Counted from the first letter of the stretch, positions 7,650 to 16,444 are shown. The stretch: DNA of 64,000 bases from Pseudomonas sessilinigenes (GCF_003850565.1 NZ_CP027706.1:1054001-1118000), one strand, 5' to 3'. Numbers and translations are program-made. Notes: generated by a model from the sequence alone, not told the origin.

Positions 7650-8954
7650 ATGACCTTGTCCACCATCACCCGTAGCTGGGTCGAGTCTGCCAACGGTCAC
7701 CCCGACTTCCCGTTGCAGAACCTGCCCCTGGGCGTCTTCAGCACCCAGGGTTCGGCCCCCCGCAGCGGCGTGGCCATCGGTGAGCAGATCCTGGACCTGG
7801 AGGCGGCGCTGGACGCCGGCCTGTTCGAGGGCCTGGCCAAATCCGCGGTGGAGGCTACCCGTGGCGGCCAGTTGAATGCCTTCTTCCAGCTCGGTCGCCC
7901 GGCTCGTGTGGCCCTGCGCGAGCGCCTGCTGGAACTGCTGGCCGAAGGCAGCAGCCTGCAAGGCAAGATCCAGGCCCTGGGGGCGAAGCTGCTGCCCCAG
8001 GCCACTGATTGCCAGATGCATGTGCCGGCCAGGATCAACGACTACACCGACTTCTACGTGGGCATCGAGCATGCGCAGAACGTCGGCAAGCTGTTCCGCC
8101 CCGACAACCCCTTGCTGCCCAACTACAAGTACGTGCCGATCGGCTACCACGGCCGGGCCTCGACCATCCGCGCCTCCGGTGCCGACGTGCGCCGGCCCAA
8201 GGGCCAGACCCTGCCGGCGGGGCAGAGCGAGCCGACCTTCGGCCCTTGCGCACGCCTGGACTATGAACTGGAACTAGGGATCTGGATTGGCCAGGGCAAC
8301 GAGATGGGCGAGTCGATCGCCATCGGCGATGCCGCCGAGCACATCGCCGGTTTCTGCCTGCTCAACGACTGGTCGGCACGGGATATCCAGGCTTGGGAAT
8401 ACCAGCCGCTGGGGCCGTTCCTGTCCAAGAGTTTCATCACCAGCATCTCGCCCTGGGTGGTGACCGCCGAGGCCCTGGAACCTTTCCGCCAGGCCCAGCC
8501 GGCGCGCCCCGAAGGCGACCCGCAGCCGTTGTCCTATCTGCTGGACAAGCGTGACCAGGCCGCAGGCGCCTTCGATATCGAACTGGAGGTGCTGCTGATC
8601 ACCCAGGCCATGCGCGAGCAGGGCTTGCCGGCCCATCGCCTGACCCTGAGCAATACCCAGTACATGTATTGGACCGTGGCCCAGATGGTGGCTCACCACA
8701 GCGTCAACGGTTGCCAATTGCAGGCTGGCGACCTGTTCGGCTCGGGTACCTTGTCCGGCCCGCAGAGCGGCCAGTTCGGTAGCCTGCTGGAGATCACCGA
8801 GGGTGGCAAGAAGCCGGTCGAGCTGGCCTCTGGCGAGGTACGCAAGTTCCTGGAGGATGGCGACGAGATCATCTTGCGCGGGCGCTGCCGCCGCGAAGGC
8901 TTCGCCTCCATCGGCTTCGGCGAATGCCGGGGCACCGTCCAGCCAGCCCGCTAA
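7650..8954 (+). CDS. fahA: Fumarylacetoacetase
   Basis: This 434-residue cytosolic hydrolase splits fumarylacetoacetate into fumarate and acetoacetate. The N-terminal SH3-like domain is followed by the FAH catalytic fold. Metal-site residues are visible in INDYTDFYVGIEHAQNVG, YELELGIWIG and LNDWSARDIQAWE, and the catalytic Lys lies in FLSKSFITSISPW. It sits between hmgA and maiA in one operon, with gaps of 3 and 12 nt. Confidence 0.97.
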   Translation: MTLSTITRSWVESANGHPDFPLQNLPLGVFSTQGSAPRSGVAIGEQILDLEAALDAGLFEGLAKSAVEATRGGQLNAFFQLGRPARVALRERLLELLAEGSSLQGKIQALGAKLLPQATDCQMHVPARINDYTDFYVGIEHAQNVGKLFRPDNPLLPNYKYVPIGYHGRASTIRASGADVRRPKGQTLPAGQSEPTFGPCARLDYELELGIWIGQGNEMGESIAIGDAAEHIAGFCLLNDWSARDIQAWEYQPLGPFLSKSFITSISPWVVTAEALEPFRQAQPARPEGDPQPLSYLLDKRDQAAGAFDIELEVLLITQAMREQGLPAHRLTLSNTQYMYWTVAQMVAHHSVNGCQLQAGDLFGSGTLSGPQSGQFGSLLEITEGGKKPVELASGEVRKFLEDGDEIILRGRCRREGFASIGFGECRGTVQPAR

Positions 8955-8966
8955 GGGGAGTGCAGC

Positions 8967-9605
8967 ATGGAGCTCTATACCTACTACCGTTCCACCGCGT
9001 CGTACCGGGTGCGCATCGCCTTGGGCCTCAAGGGCCTGGACTACCAGGCTGTCCCGGTCAACCTGCTGGTGCCCAAGGGCGGCGCCAACCGCCTGCCGGA
9101 GTACCTGGAGATCAATCCCCAGGGCCGGGTCCCGGCCCTGCGCACCGACGAGGGCGACCTGCTGATCCAGTCGCTGGCGATCATCGAGTACCTGGAGGAG
9201 CGTTATCCACAGGTGCCGTTGTTGCCCGAGGACCTGGTCGGCCGTGCCCGCGCCCGGGCAGTGGCGGCAATCATCGGTTGCGACGTGCATCCGCTGCATA
9301 ACTCCAGCACGCAGAACCTGCTGCGGGAGTGGGGCCATGAGGAAGCGCAACTGCTGGTGTGGATCGATCACTGGATCAGCCAGGGCCTGGCGGCCCTGGA
9401 ACAGCTGATCGGCGATGAAGGCTTCTGCTTCGGCGAGCAGCCGGGGCTGGCCGATGTGTTCCTGATCCCGCAGTTGTACGCCGCCGAGCGCTTCAAGGTG
9501 TCGCTGGAAGCCTATCCACGGATTCTCCGGGTAGCGGCGCTGGCCGCCAAGCACCCGGCGTTCCAGGCCGCCCACCCGGCCAACCAGCCCGACACTCCGG
9601 CCTGA
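8967..9605 (+). CDS. maiA: Maleylacetoacetate isomerase (zeta-class GST)
   Basis: This 212-residue zeta-class glutathione transferase isomerises maleylacetoacetate to fumarylacetoacetate using glutathione. The N-terminal thioredoxin-like domain begins MELYTYYRSTASYRVRIAL, and the Ser-rich GSH site of the family is replaced locally by STASYRVR. NPQGRVPAL and QSLAIIEYLEERYP form the rest of the GSH pocket. The helical C-terminal domain has the zeta hallmark DVHPLHN. GGGGAG precedes the start. It is the last gene of the operon. Confidence 0.95.
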   Translation: MELYTYYRSTASYRVRIALGLKGLDYQAVPVNLLVPKGGANRLPEYLEINPQGRVPALRTDEGDLLIQSLAIIEYLEERYPQVPLLPEDLVGRARARAVAAIIGCDVHPLHNSSTQNLLREWGHEEAQLLVWIDHWISQGLAALEQLIGDEGFCFGEQPGLADVFLIPQLYAAERFKVSLEAYPRILRVAALAAKHPAFQAAHPANQPDTPA

Positions 9606-9612
9606 CCCCTGG

Positions 9613-9667
9613 ACGCCCTGATCCAGGGCGCACCCGGCCCCTGCAGCCGCCTTAGAGCGGCTGCAGG
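9613..9667 (+). terminator. Tandem hairpins after maiA
   Basis: Two hairpins follow the maiA stop: CGCCCTG-ATC-CAGGGCG (about 9614-9630), and a perfect 11-bp stem CCTGCAGCCGC / GCGGCTGCAGG at 9640-9667. There is no U-tract, so this may be a weak terminator or an mRNA 3'-end stabiliser separating the enzymes from the transporter. Confidence 0.5.
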
Positions 9668-9753
9668 ATCTTGAGTCCCACCATCAGAGGATCTGCCCAG
9701 GCGCCTCTCGCATCACCTTCCATAACCATAAGAAACCGAACAGGTACCTTGCG

Positions 9754-11124
9754 ATGCAAAACCAGATTGCCAGCTTTCGTGCTGCGCTCGACGCCCGCCC
9801 GGTGTCCGGCTACCAGTGGTCGCTATTGTTGCTGCTCGCCTTGTTGTTGGTCACCGACGGCTATGACGCCCAGGTCCTGGGCTACGTGGTGCCGGCCCTG
9901 GCCCAGGACTGGGGGCTGGAAAAAGCCGCTTTCGGCCCGGTGTTCAGTGCCAACCTGCTGGGCCTGACCCTGGGCTCCCTGGCAGTGACACCCCTGGCGG
10001 ATCGTTTTGGCGTACGCCGGATCCTCCTGTGTTGCGTGCTGATCTACGCCAGCCTGACGGTGCTGATGGTGTTCAGCCAATCCCTGGACAGCCTGATGGC
10101 CGCGCGTTTTATCTGCGGCATCGGCATGGGTGGGGCGATGCCCAGTGCCATGGCGCTGATGTCTGAATATTCCCCGCCGCGCCTGCGCACCCTGATGGTG
10201 ACCCTGGCTGCCTGCGGTTTCTCCTTCGGTGGCGCGGCCGGTGGTTTCGTCGCGGCCGGTTTCATCGACCAGTTCGGCTGGGAGGCGGTGTTCCTGGCGG
10301 GCGGCGTAACGCCGTTGCTGCTGTTTCCGTTCCTGTTCTGGTGGTTGCCCGAATCCCTGCCGCGGCTGTTGCGTGATGCTCCGCCCTATGCGCGCTTGCG
10401 CAAGGTCAGCGCGCGGATGTTGCCGGACTGGCAGCCACCAGCGGCGACTGGCGATGAGGGTCAGCAACAGGCTGCTGGCAAATTCACGGTGGTGGAGTTG
10501 TTCCGCCAGGGGTATGCGCGGCCGACACTGCTGATCTGGTCGACCTTTTTCGTCAGCCTGATCCTGCTGTATTTCATGATCAGCTGGCTGCCGACCCTGT
10601 TGCTGGAAAGCGGCCTGGCCCTGAAACAGGCCAACCTGGTGACGTCGATGTTCCTGTTCGCCGGCACCCTGGGGGCCATTTGCATGGCCTGGCTCGCCGA
10701 TCGCCTCAAGCGCAAGGTGCGGCTGTTGTCGGCGGTGCTGGCGGTGGCGGCGTTGTGTACCGTCCTGCTGGGGCTGAACCACGACAATCCGCGCTACCTG
10801 GTGGTGTTCGTATTCGCGGCGGGGTTCTGCATCATTGGTGGGCAACTGACCCTGAATGCCTTCGCCAGTAACTTCTATCCGGCCCAGGTGCGCGCCACCG
10901 GCACCGGCTGGGCGTTGGGGGTAGGGCGCTTCGGTTCGATCCTCGGGCCGCTGCTGGGCAGCATGCTGCTGGCGATGCATATCCCGGTGCAGCAGATTTT
11001 CTTCTTTTGCGCGGTGCCCGCCGTGCTGGCCGCGTTGCTGATCATCCGGGTGCGTGCACCCTCCGAAGGGACCGGCGGCGGCACAGGCGCGGCGCAACCG
11101 TTGCAGGCACCGCTCAAGTCCTGA
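9754..11124 (+). CDS. MFS transporter, aromatic acid:H+ symporter type
   Basis: This 456-residue inner-membrane protein has 12 predicted helices. The signature of the aromatic acid:H+ symporter branch (PcaK, BenK) is visible: DGYDAQVLGYVVPAL in helix 1 and PLADRFGVRRILL in loop 2-3. A related loop motif, WLADRLKRKVRLL, recurs between helices 8 and 9. Its place 149 nt downstream of maiA suggests uptake of an aromatic acid feeding the homogentisate pathway, such as homogentisate, 4-hydroxyphenylacetate or a relative. The substrate is inference. Confidence 0.88.
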   Translation: MQNQIASFRAALDARPVSGYQWSLLLLLALLLVTDGYDAQVLGYVVPALAQDWGLEKAAFGPVFSANLLGLTLGSLAVTPLADRFGVRRILLCCVLIYASLTVLMVFSQSLDSLMAARFICGIGMGGAMPSAMALMSEYSPPRLRTLMVTLAACGFSFGGAAGGFVAAGFIDQFGWEAVFLAGGVTPLLLFPFLFWWLPESLPRLLRDAPPYARLRKVSARMLPDWQPPAATGDEGQQQAAGKFTVVELFRQGYARPTLLIWSTFFVSLILLYFMISWLPTLLLESGLALKQANLVTSMFLFAGTLGAICMAWLADRLKRKVRLLSAVLAVAALCTVLLGLNHDNPRYLVVFVFAAGFCIIGGQLTLNAFASNFYPAQVRATGTGWALGVGRFGSILGPLLGSMLLAMHIPVQQIFFFCAVPAVLAALLIIRVRAPSEGTGGGTGAAQPLQAPLKS

Positions 11125-11131
11125 GGCGGGG

Positions 11132-11599
11132 TCAGCAGGCCAGGTGCTTGATCATCGGTACGCAGGCCAGGGTCAGGCCACGGGGCGACTGGTACTGGGC
11201 GATGCGTTCGCCGACGAAGCCGCACTGGCGGTAGAAGTCCGCGGCATTCAGGGTCGAGTCCAGGATCAGGTGCGACAAGCCGGCCTGCACGGCCTGCTGT
11301 TCGATGTAGTTCATCATCTGCCGGCCGATTCCACGGCCCATGTAGGCCGGGTCGACGAAGACCGCGTCGACCTGTCCTGACTCAAGGTCGAGGATGGCAC
11401 TGGCGGCGACCTGGCCGTCGATGACCGCCACATGCCCGCTGCTTTCCAGCCATTCGATGAAGGGCTGGCCAAGGTTGCCAGCGGTCCACACTTGCAGGTC
11501 GGCAGCCGGGTAGTACCCCGCGCATTGATGGTTGATGGCCTGGTTGCGAATGTCGAAGACCCGTTGTGCGTCTTCGCCGTGGGCTTTCCTGATCAGCAT
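11132..11599 (-). CDS. GNAT family N-acetyltransferase
   Basis: The protein has 155 residues from ATG 11599. The frame is open upstream to 11842, but the added sequence is not GNAT-like. The acetyl-CoA binding motif reads VDPAYMGRGIGRQMMNYIE, which is a good RGxGxG/A-type pyrophosphate loop, and the C-terminal NAADFYRQCGFVGE is also typical. The acceptor substrate is unknown. It converges on the MFS gene, with 7 nt between stops. Confidence 0.83.
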   Translation of the reverse strand: MLIRKAHGEDAQRVFDIRNQAINHQCAGYYPAADLQVWTAGNLGQPFIEWLESSGHVAVIDGQVAASAILDLESGQVDAVFVDPAYMGRGIGRQMMNYIEQQAVQAGLSHLILDSTLNAADFYRQCGFVGERIAQYQSPRGLTLACVPMIKHLAC

Positions 11600-11655
11600 G
11601 GCGTGTCCGTTCCCTGGAGTGAGCCGCTCATCCTGCCAGAGAACTGGAAATGTTG

Positions 11656-12471
11656 TCATTTGGCCTTGGCTTGAATCAGTAGCAGCCCCCAGCCGGTTAC
11701 CAGAGTGCCATCTGCCCGCAGCAATGGCTGGGTGGCGCTGTGCAGCTCGTTTTTCATTAGGGTCTGACTGGTAGGTGTCAGACGATCCAGGTCGTAGGTG
11801 TATGCCAGCGATTCCCATAACTCGTCGAAGTCGGGAGTCCACTCCAGGTTGAGTTCTTCAAACTGCAACGAGGTGAAATGATCTTCCAGCAGTCGTCGCC
11901 ACCCACTTTGCGTGTGAGTGCGTGGATCCACCAACGGTAGAGTTGGCAATCGGTCACGATGAGCAGCATTACGAAAGGCTCGTAGGTAGCAGGGCCCTAA
12001 CTCGCCCAGAAGAAATTCCCGACCGACAATAGCCGAGAACTGCCCTCCCGAAACCAGTATCCGATGGACTTCTTGTAGCACTTTCTCGATATCGCTCATG
12101 AGCATTAGGGATAGATGTGAAACCGTCGCATCGATGCTGTCGTCGCTCAGGGAAAGTTCCTGGGCCCGTTCATTGAGCAGCGTGCCGGTTTGCCCCAGGC
12201 GAATGCGCGCAGCCTTCAGTTCGGTGGGACTCATGTCTATTCCGAATAGCTGTGCCTGGGGAAACTTCCTGGCCAGCAGATCGAGCAGGAAACCATCGCC
12301 ACAGCCCAGATCCAGTAATTGTGACTTGCTGGATGCAGTGCTATGCAAGGTGCTCGCCAGTATGTCGTAGGAGGAGCCTCGTCCTGGAAGCTCCAGTGCG
12401 GAGAACACGAGCGGCGTAGTGCCAGGGTGACGCTGGTGGAAGTCTTGGAGAAACCGTTCGACTGGGTTCAT
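11656..12471 (-). CDS. Class I SAM-dependent methyltransferase
   Basis: The 271-residue protein has SAM motif I LLDLGCGDGFLLDLLA at about residues 52-67, the acidic loop GIDMSPTELKAAR, and motif III-like LVSGGQFSAIVG. This is BioC/UbiE-like overall. It carries more A/T at third positions than its neighbours, which may indicate later acquisition. The substrate is unknown. It lies 57 nt upstream of the GNAT on the same strand. Confidence 0.8.
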   Translation of the reverse strand: MNPVERFLQDFHQRHPGTTPLVFSALELPGRGSSYDILASTLHSTASSKSQLLDLGCGDGFLLDLLARKFPQAQLFGIDMSPTELKAARIRLGQTGTLLNERAQELSLSDDSIDATVSHLSLMLMSDIEKVLQEVHRILVSGGQFSAIVGREFLLGELGPCYLRAFRNAAHRDRLPTLPLVDPRTHTQSGWRRLLEDHFTSLQFEELNLEWTPDFDELWESLAYTYDLDRLTPTSQTLMKNELHSATQPLLRADGTLVTGWGLLLIQAKAK

Positions 12472-12543
12472 TTTTTGTTCATCCTTGAAGCGCGGGCTTT
12501 AGACAAAGGCACAAGAGTACCGGGGCCGTATTCAAGGTTGGAA

Positions 12544-13347
12544 TCAGTGAACCACCTTGTTCGGCGGCAGGTGCCCCAGGCGCTCGGTCAGGCGCAGGCG
12601 CTGGATCGGATCGTCGCTGAGCAGCAGTGCTCGCTCCAGGTCGAAGCGCTCGGCGTTGGGGCACTCCAGGCGTTGGTAGAGACTGGCCCGGGCCAGATAG
12701 TCGGCGGCGCTGCCATCGCCCAATTCCAGTACCCGCTCGGCGTCGATCAGGGCGCCGAGGTGATCGTCATGGGACAAGTGCAGTTGACGCAGGTTACGCG
12801 ACAGGCGCTGGAACATCTGGCGTGGTTCAGCGGTGAGCAGGTGCTCGGCGTTGAGCTTGAGATGGGCGCCATATTGGCGTTGCAGCAATTCGCGGCAATC
12901 GTTGGGGTACAGCCGGCGTCCGCCGCAGGGATCGAGCAGGTAATCGGTGCCGGGTACCCGGAGCAGGAAGTGCCCGGGAAAATTCACGCCGACCAGGGGA
13001 ATGTGCAGCCGCTGCGCCAGTTCCAGGGCGATCAGGGCCAGGGCCAGGGGCTGCCCCCGGCGCCGCTCCAGGACCTTGTCCATCAAGGCTGCCTGGGGCC
13101 TGAGCGGCAGGAATTCGTCCTGCTGGAACCCCAGGTCGTTCATCAGGCGCAACAACGGTTGTCCCAGTTCGTTGGCTGGCAGTGACGGCAGGCTGCCTCC
13201 GACCTGTTGCTGGATGTGCCTGAACTCTTCCAATAGCAGGCCGGGCACCAGAGCTGGCTCATGCTCGGCACCAATCCATAACGCTGCCTCCAGCAAGGCA
13301 GGCGGTGAGCGGTGCAGGCAGGCGAAGAAAGCTTGACGCGGTTTCAT
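12544..13347 (-). CDS. SirB1-family transglutaminase-like/TPR protein
   Basis: The 267-residue protein begins MKPRQAFFACLHRSPPALLE. It carries the SirB1 signature VLERRRGQPLALALIALELAQRL, HIPLVGVNFPGHFLLRV and LLDPCGGRRLY, then a C-terminal TPR-like part (ADYLARASLYQRLECPNAERFDLERAL). The catalytic Cys of true transglutaminases is not evident, as in other members. The molecular function of the family is not established. A minus-strand monocistronic unit is likely. Confidence 0.82.
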   Translation of the reverse strand: MKPRQAFFACLHRSPPALLEAALWIGAEHEPALVPGLLLEEFRHIQQQVGGSLPSLPANELGQPLLRLMNDLGFQQDEFLPLRPQAALMDKVLERRRGQPLALALIALELAQRLHIPLVGVNFPGHFLLRVPGTDYLLDPCGGRRLYPNDCRELLQRQYGAHLKLNAEHLLTAEPRQMFQRLSRNLRQLHLSHDDHLGALIDAERVLELGDGSAADYLARASLYQRLECPNAERFDLERALLLSDDPIQRLRLTERLGHLPPNKVVH

Positions 13348-13529
13348 GGCAACCTCCGACGGATGCCTCGTTTTAGCCCCGTCGTCGTGCTTCGTCCAGT
13401 CTCTGCGCAGTGGGTAGCGGGTTATTTCCCCTGGGTTGCAAGACGGCGCGGCTTATTCCTGCGTGGCGCAGCAATTTTCAGGCGCAAGCCTATACTGGCG
13501 ACTACAAGAAGTGATTCGGGAGCCCGTCG

Positions 13530-14549
13530 ATGTTCGCTCTCATGCACAGCACCCGCCTTGAATCGCTGCATCTTAGCGTCGACCCTCGAACCGGGTTGAA
13601 GGCAGTGATCGCCATCCATAACAACCGCCTGGGGCCCGCCCTGGGCGGTTGTCGTTATTTGCCCTATCCGGACGATGCCAGCGCTGTGGGCGATGCCGCG
13701 CGCCTGGCCCAGGGCATGAGCTACAAGGCCGCGCTGGCCGGTTTGCCCCAGGGCGGCGGGACCGCCGTGATCATCCGACCGGCCCATGTGGAAAGCCGCG
13801 CTGCGTTGTTCGAGGCCTTCGGTCGTTGTGTCGAGCAACTGGACGGGCGCTATATCACCGCCATCGACAGCGGCACCTCGGTAGCCGACATGGATTGCAT
13901 TGCCCAAGAGACTCGTTACGTCACCAGTACCAGTGCCGCTGGCGACCCGGCCCCGCATGCGGCCATGGGCGTGTTCACCGGTATTCGCAGCACCGCCATG
14001 GCGCGCCTGGGCAGCGACAACCTGGAGGGCCTGCGGGTGGCGATCCAGGGCCTGGGCAATGTCGGTTATGCCCTGGCCGAACAGCTGCATGCCGCTGGCG
14101 CCGAGTTGCTGGTCAGTGATATCGATCCTGGCAAGGTGCAACTGGCCATGGAGCAGTTGGGTGCGCACCCGATCGCCAACGATGCCTTGCTCAGCACACC
14201 TTGCGATATTCTCGCGCCCTGTGGCCTGGGAGCGGTGCTCAACAGCCGCAGCGTGGCGCAACTGCGTTGCTCGGCGGTGGCAGGTTCTGCCAACAACCAA
14301 CTGACCAACCTGCAGGTTGCCGACCAGCTGGAGCGGCGCGGCATCCTCTATGCCCCGGACTACGTGATCAACTCCGGAGGGCTGATCTACGTGTCGCTCA
14401 AGCATCACAACGAAGAGCTGCCAGTGATCACCGCCCATCTGTCGCAGATCAGCCTGCGCCTGACGGAGATCTTCGGCCATGCCCAGGCAGAAAAACGTTC
14501 ACCGGCACGGATCGCCGACGAACTGGCGGAGCGAGTGCTCTATCGCTAG
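13530..14549 (+). CDS. Leucine/valine dehydrogenase-like protein lacking the catalytic lysine
   Basis: This 339-residue member of the Glu/Leu/Phe/Val dehydrogenase family has GGGAG 9 nt before the ATG. The domain order is normal: substrate domain (GPALGGCRY at 35-43; MSYKAALAGL with K66), the conserved D113 in AIDSGTSVADM, and the NAD-binding motif GLGNVGYALAEQL. The segment that in active leucine dehydrogenases reads GGGK/GGAK here reads GGGTAVII, so T78 replaces the Lys that acts as catalytic base (K80 in Bacillus numbering). The rest looks intact, with no frameshift. It may be inactive, altered in chemistry or regulatory. Confidence 0.85.
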   Translation: MFALMHSTRLESLHLSVDPRTGLKAVIAIHNNRLGPALGGCRYLPYPDDASAVGDAARLAQGMSYKAALAGLPQGGGTAVIIRPAHVESRAALFEAFGRCVEQLDGRYITAIDSGTSVADMDCIAQETRYVTSTSAAGDPAPHAAMGVFTGIRSTAMARLGSDNLEGLRVAIQGLGNVGYALAEQLHAAGAELLVSDIDPGKVQLAMEQLGAHPIANDALLSTPCDILAPCGLGAVLNSRSVAQLRCSAVAGSANNQLTNLQVADQLERRGILYAPDYVINSGGLIYVSLKHHNEELPVITAHLSQISLRLTEIFGHAQAEKRSPARIADELAERVLYR

Positions 14550-14652
14550 GTCCGCGCACCCGGCCCCTGTCTATGTAACATCGGCACCTGGAGGGTTGGC
14601 ATGCGAAGGCCAGCCACTGGAGTGCTCAACCACCACGGGAATGAACTGGACG

Positions 14653-14907
14653 ATGCCTGAAGTGCTGGATGCTGAGCTGGACGAACAGCTGTCTTGCGTA
14701 TTGCACGGTGCCGCGGATCTTGAGGCGATTCGCCAGGTGCTGGAGCTGTACAGGGGCAAGGGATTTTCAGCGCAGGCGGTGTACCGCTATCTGGGTCAGG
14801 CCAGGGCTGGCGCTGTTGATGCCGTGGAAGACCGAATCCTGGAAGCCATGGACATCGCATCCGGGTATTGCCCGGCAGGTTGCAGGGTGTGGGACACCCC
14901 ACGATGA
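14653..14907 (+). CDS. Hypothetical small protein
   Basis: This 84-residue acidic protein begins MPEVLDAELDEQLSCVLHG and contains LELYRGKGFSAQAVYRYLGQAR. It ends with a Cys pair in GYCPAGCRVWDTPR. An in-frame ATG at 14641 would add four residues, but neither start has a good ribosome site of its own. A 19-codon ORF (14601-14660) with an excellent GGAGGG overlaps the 14653 start by 8 nt and could couple translation. The function is unknown to me. Confidence 0.6.
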   Translation: MPEVLDAELDEQLSCVLHGAADLEAIRQVLELYRGKGFSAQAVYRYLGQARAGAVDAVEDRILEAMDIASGYCPAGCRVWDTPR

Positions 14908-14958
14908 CCGTTATGCGTGCCCCCAGGTGGCCTGGCGCAAGCTCGGTCGCCAGGCATG

Positions 14959-14989
14959 AAAAAAGCCCTGTGCCATTGGCACAGGGCTT
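14959..14989 (-). terminator. Terminator of yebG
   Basis: The perfect stem AGCCCTGTGCC / GGCACAGGGCT with a 3-nt loop is followed on the minus strand by a run of U. It lies about 17 nt past the yebG stop. Confidence 0.9.
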
Positions 14990-15006
14990 GTTCGATCAGG
15001 GGCTGC

Positions 15007-15348
15007 CTATTTGGTGGCCTTGGTCGCTTTCGCAGGCTTGACCGGCGCCTCGGCTTCGGCAGGTTGCTCTTTTTCGACCGTCTCCACGACTGGCGCCGGC
15101 TCGCTGAGCAGCTCGGCCAGTGCGTCTGGCTGGCTCTTGAAGGCCCTGGCGAACACATCGCGGTTCTTGGCCATGTAGATCCCGGCTTCTTCCACTTGCT
15201 GCTCAGTCAGCGATGGCACAGCCTTTTGCAACACTTGCGCCAGCACTTCAGCCAGTTCGAGCATCTTGTCATGACGGTCAGCTTCGGCTTTATCCATGAA
15301 CAAGCGCTCCAGATCTCGGCTGCTGCGGTATACCACTTCGACGGCCAT
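15007..15348 (-). CDS. yebG: YebG family SOS-inducible protein
   Basis: The 113-residue protein begins MAVEVVYRSSRDLERLFMDK and matches YebG through about residue 75 (AEADRHDKMLELAEVL...). The C-terminal 35 residues are an Ala/Pro/Lys-rich tail (PVKPAKATKATK) with a histone-like look. YebG is a DNA-damage-induced protein of unclear biochemical role. A near-perfect LexA box lies 44 nt upstream of the start, and a strong terminator follows, so this is a single-gene SOS unit. Confidence 0.9.
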   Translation of the reverse strand: MAVEVVYRSSRDLERLFMDKAEADRHDKMLELAEVLAQVLQKAVPSLTEQQVEEAGIYMAKNRDVFARAFKSQPDALAELLSEPAPVVETVEKEQPAEAEAPVKPAKATKATK

Positions 15349-15391
15349 TCACCACCTCACATGCCTTCACGATAATGGGTCGGTACAAATA

Positions 15392-15407
15392 CTGTATCCA
15401 TATACAG
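15392..15407 (-). promoter_or_regulatory. LexA (SOS) box upstream of yebG
   Basis: On the minus strand the sequence reads CTGTATATGGATACAG, matching the CTG-N10-CAG LexA consensus with an AT-rich centre. It is placed for promoter repression of yebG. Confidence 0.9.
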
Positions 15408-15629
15408 GTCGAGAGAATAGGCGAAACTATTTCCCTTGGATAGTGGCTTTTTAATGTAGACGGAATTTTTCCCCGAGTTGTGCCTCCCGCTCCTTGGGGC
15501 CAGGTGCACGTGCCTCGCCTGTGATGACCGCCATCTTACCGAGGTGTCCCTGGCCTTTTTTCTGCATGCAGAACAACCGTCACGTCCCATCCGCATCATC
15601 CGGTCGAAACGACCTAAGGAATAATCACC

Positions 15630-16130
15630 GTGAAAATCAATTGGGCCGAAAACCTGCGCCAGAGCGTTCATCAGCTGGCCGAGTCCCTGGGTAACCTGTT
15701 CGTCGAGTCGTTCCACTACCTGGCGCTGTTCGCCATCGGCGCAGTGACCGCCTGGGCGGCGGTGATGGAGTTCCTGCAGATGATCGAGGCGGGCCACATC
15801 AAGATCGACGACATCCTGCTGCTGTTCATCTACCTGGAATTGGGGGCGATGGTCGGTATCTACTTCAAGACCAACCACATGCCGGTGCGTTTCTTGATCT
15901 ACGTGGCGATCACGGCGCTGACCCGCCTGCTGATTTCCAACGTTTCCCATCACAACCCGCCGGACCTGGGGATCATCTACCTGTGTGGCGGCATCCTGCT
16001 GCTGGCCTTTGCCATCCTGGTGGTGCGCTACGCCTCTTCGCAGTTTCCCTCGGTGAAGATCGAGCATCCACAGCGCAAGCTCGGTGCGGGCTCCAGCGAG
16101 CATCCTGAAGTGGAGAAGGGCGAACTCTAG
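15630..16130 (+). CDS. psiE: PsiE family phosphate-starvation-inducible membrane protein
   Basis: The 166-residue protein starts at GTG with AAGGA 10 nt upstream. Four hydrophobic segments and the conserved LFIYLELGAMVGIYFKTNHMP and RLLISNVSHHNPPDLG identify PsiE. It is an inner-membrane protein of unknown activity. I could not find a convincing Pho box upstream, so phosphate control is only by family name. Its 3' end overlaps the convergent DUF3509 gene by 4 bp. Confidence 0.92.
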   Translation: MKINWAENLRQSVHQLAESLGNLFVESFHYLALFAIGAVTAWAAVMEFLQMIEAGHIKIDDILLLFIYLELGAMVGIYFKTNHMPVRFLIYVAITALTRLLISNVSHHNPPDLGIIYLCGGILLLAFAILVVRYASSQFPSVKIEHPQRKLGAGSSEHPEVEKGEL

Positions 16131-16444
16131 AGCCGCGATGCCCGGGGAGCCTCCTGCGGTCCCGCCGCGGGCGGCAAGGGCAGTGGGTCGCCGTTGGTCA
16201 TGGCTTCGAGGATGGCCATGGCGCTGTGCCCCTGCTCGATGGCGATGCCGAAGGCAATGCTCTGTACCAGGCGCTCGACACGCCGTGGATCGTTGCGCTG
16301 GGCGGCGCTGATCATGCGCTTGGCCACGACCCGACCCGCCTGGGACAAGGTCAGCATGAGGTTGCCATCCAGGCCCTGGATGCTCAGGTTGACCTGATAC
16401 TGCGGGGTGAAGGTGTCGGTAATCAGTTGCAATGGATTGTCCAT
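16127..16444 (-). CDS. DUF3509 protein
   Basis: From ATG 16444 (GGTGA 7 nt upstream) the protein has 105 residues and begins MDNPLQLITDTFTPQY, as expected for this Pseudomonas family. The body contains AGRVVAKRMISAAQRNDPRRVERLVQ and GIAIEQGHSAMAILEAM. Upstream starts at 16477 and 16546 are open but add unrelated sequence. The function is unknown. Confidence 0.8.
   Translation of the reverse strand: MDNPLQLITDTFTPQYQVNLSIQGLDGNLMLTLSQAGRVVAKRMISAAQRNDPRRVERLVQSIAFGIAIEQGHSAMAILEAMTNGDPLPLPPAAGPQEAPRASRL

Noticed and set aside
13530..14549. Pseudogene call for the leucine-dehydrogenase-like gene
   Set aside because: The frame is intact and all other motifs are conserved. One missing Lys does not show decay.
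15500..15629. Pho box upstream of psiE
   Set aside because: No pair of CTGTCAT-like repeats with the right spacing was found.
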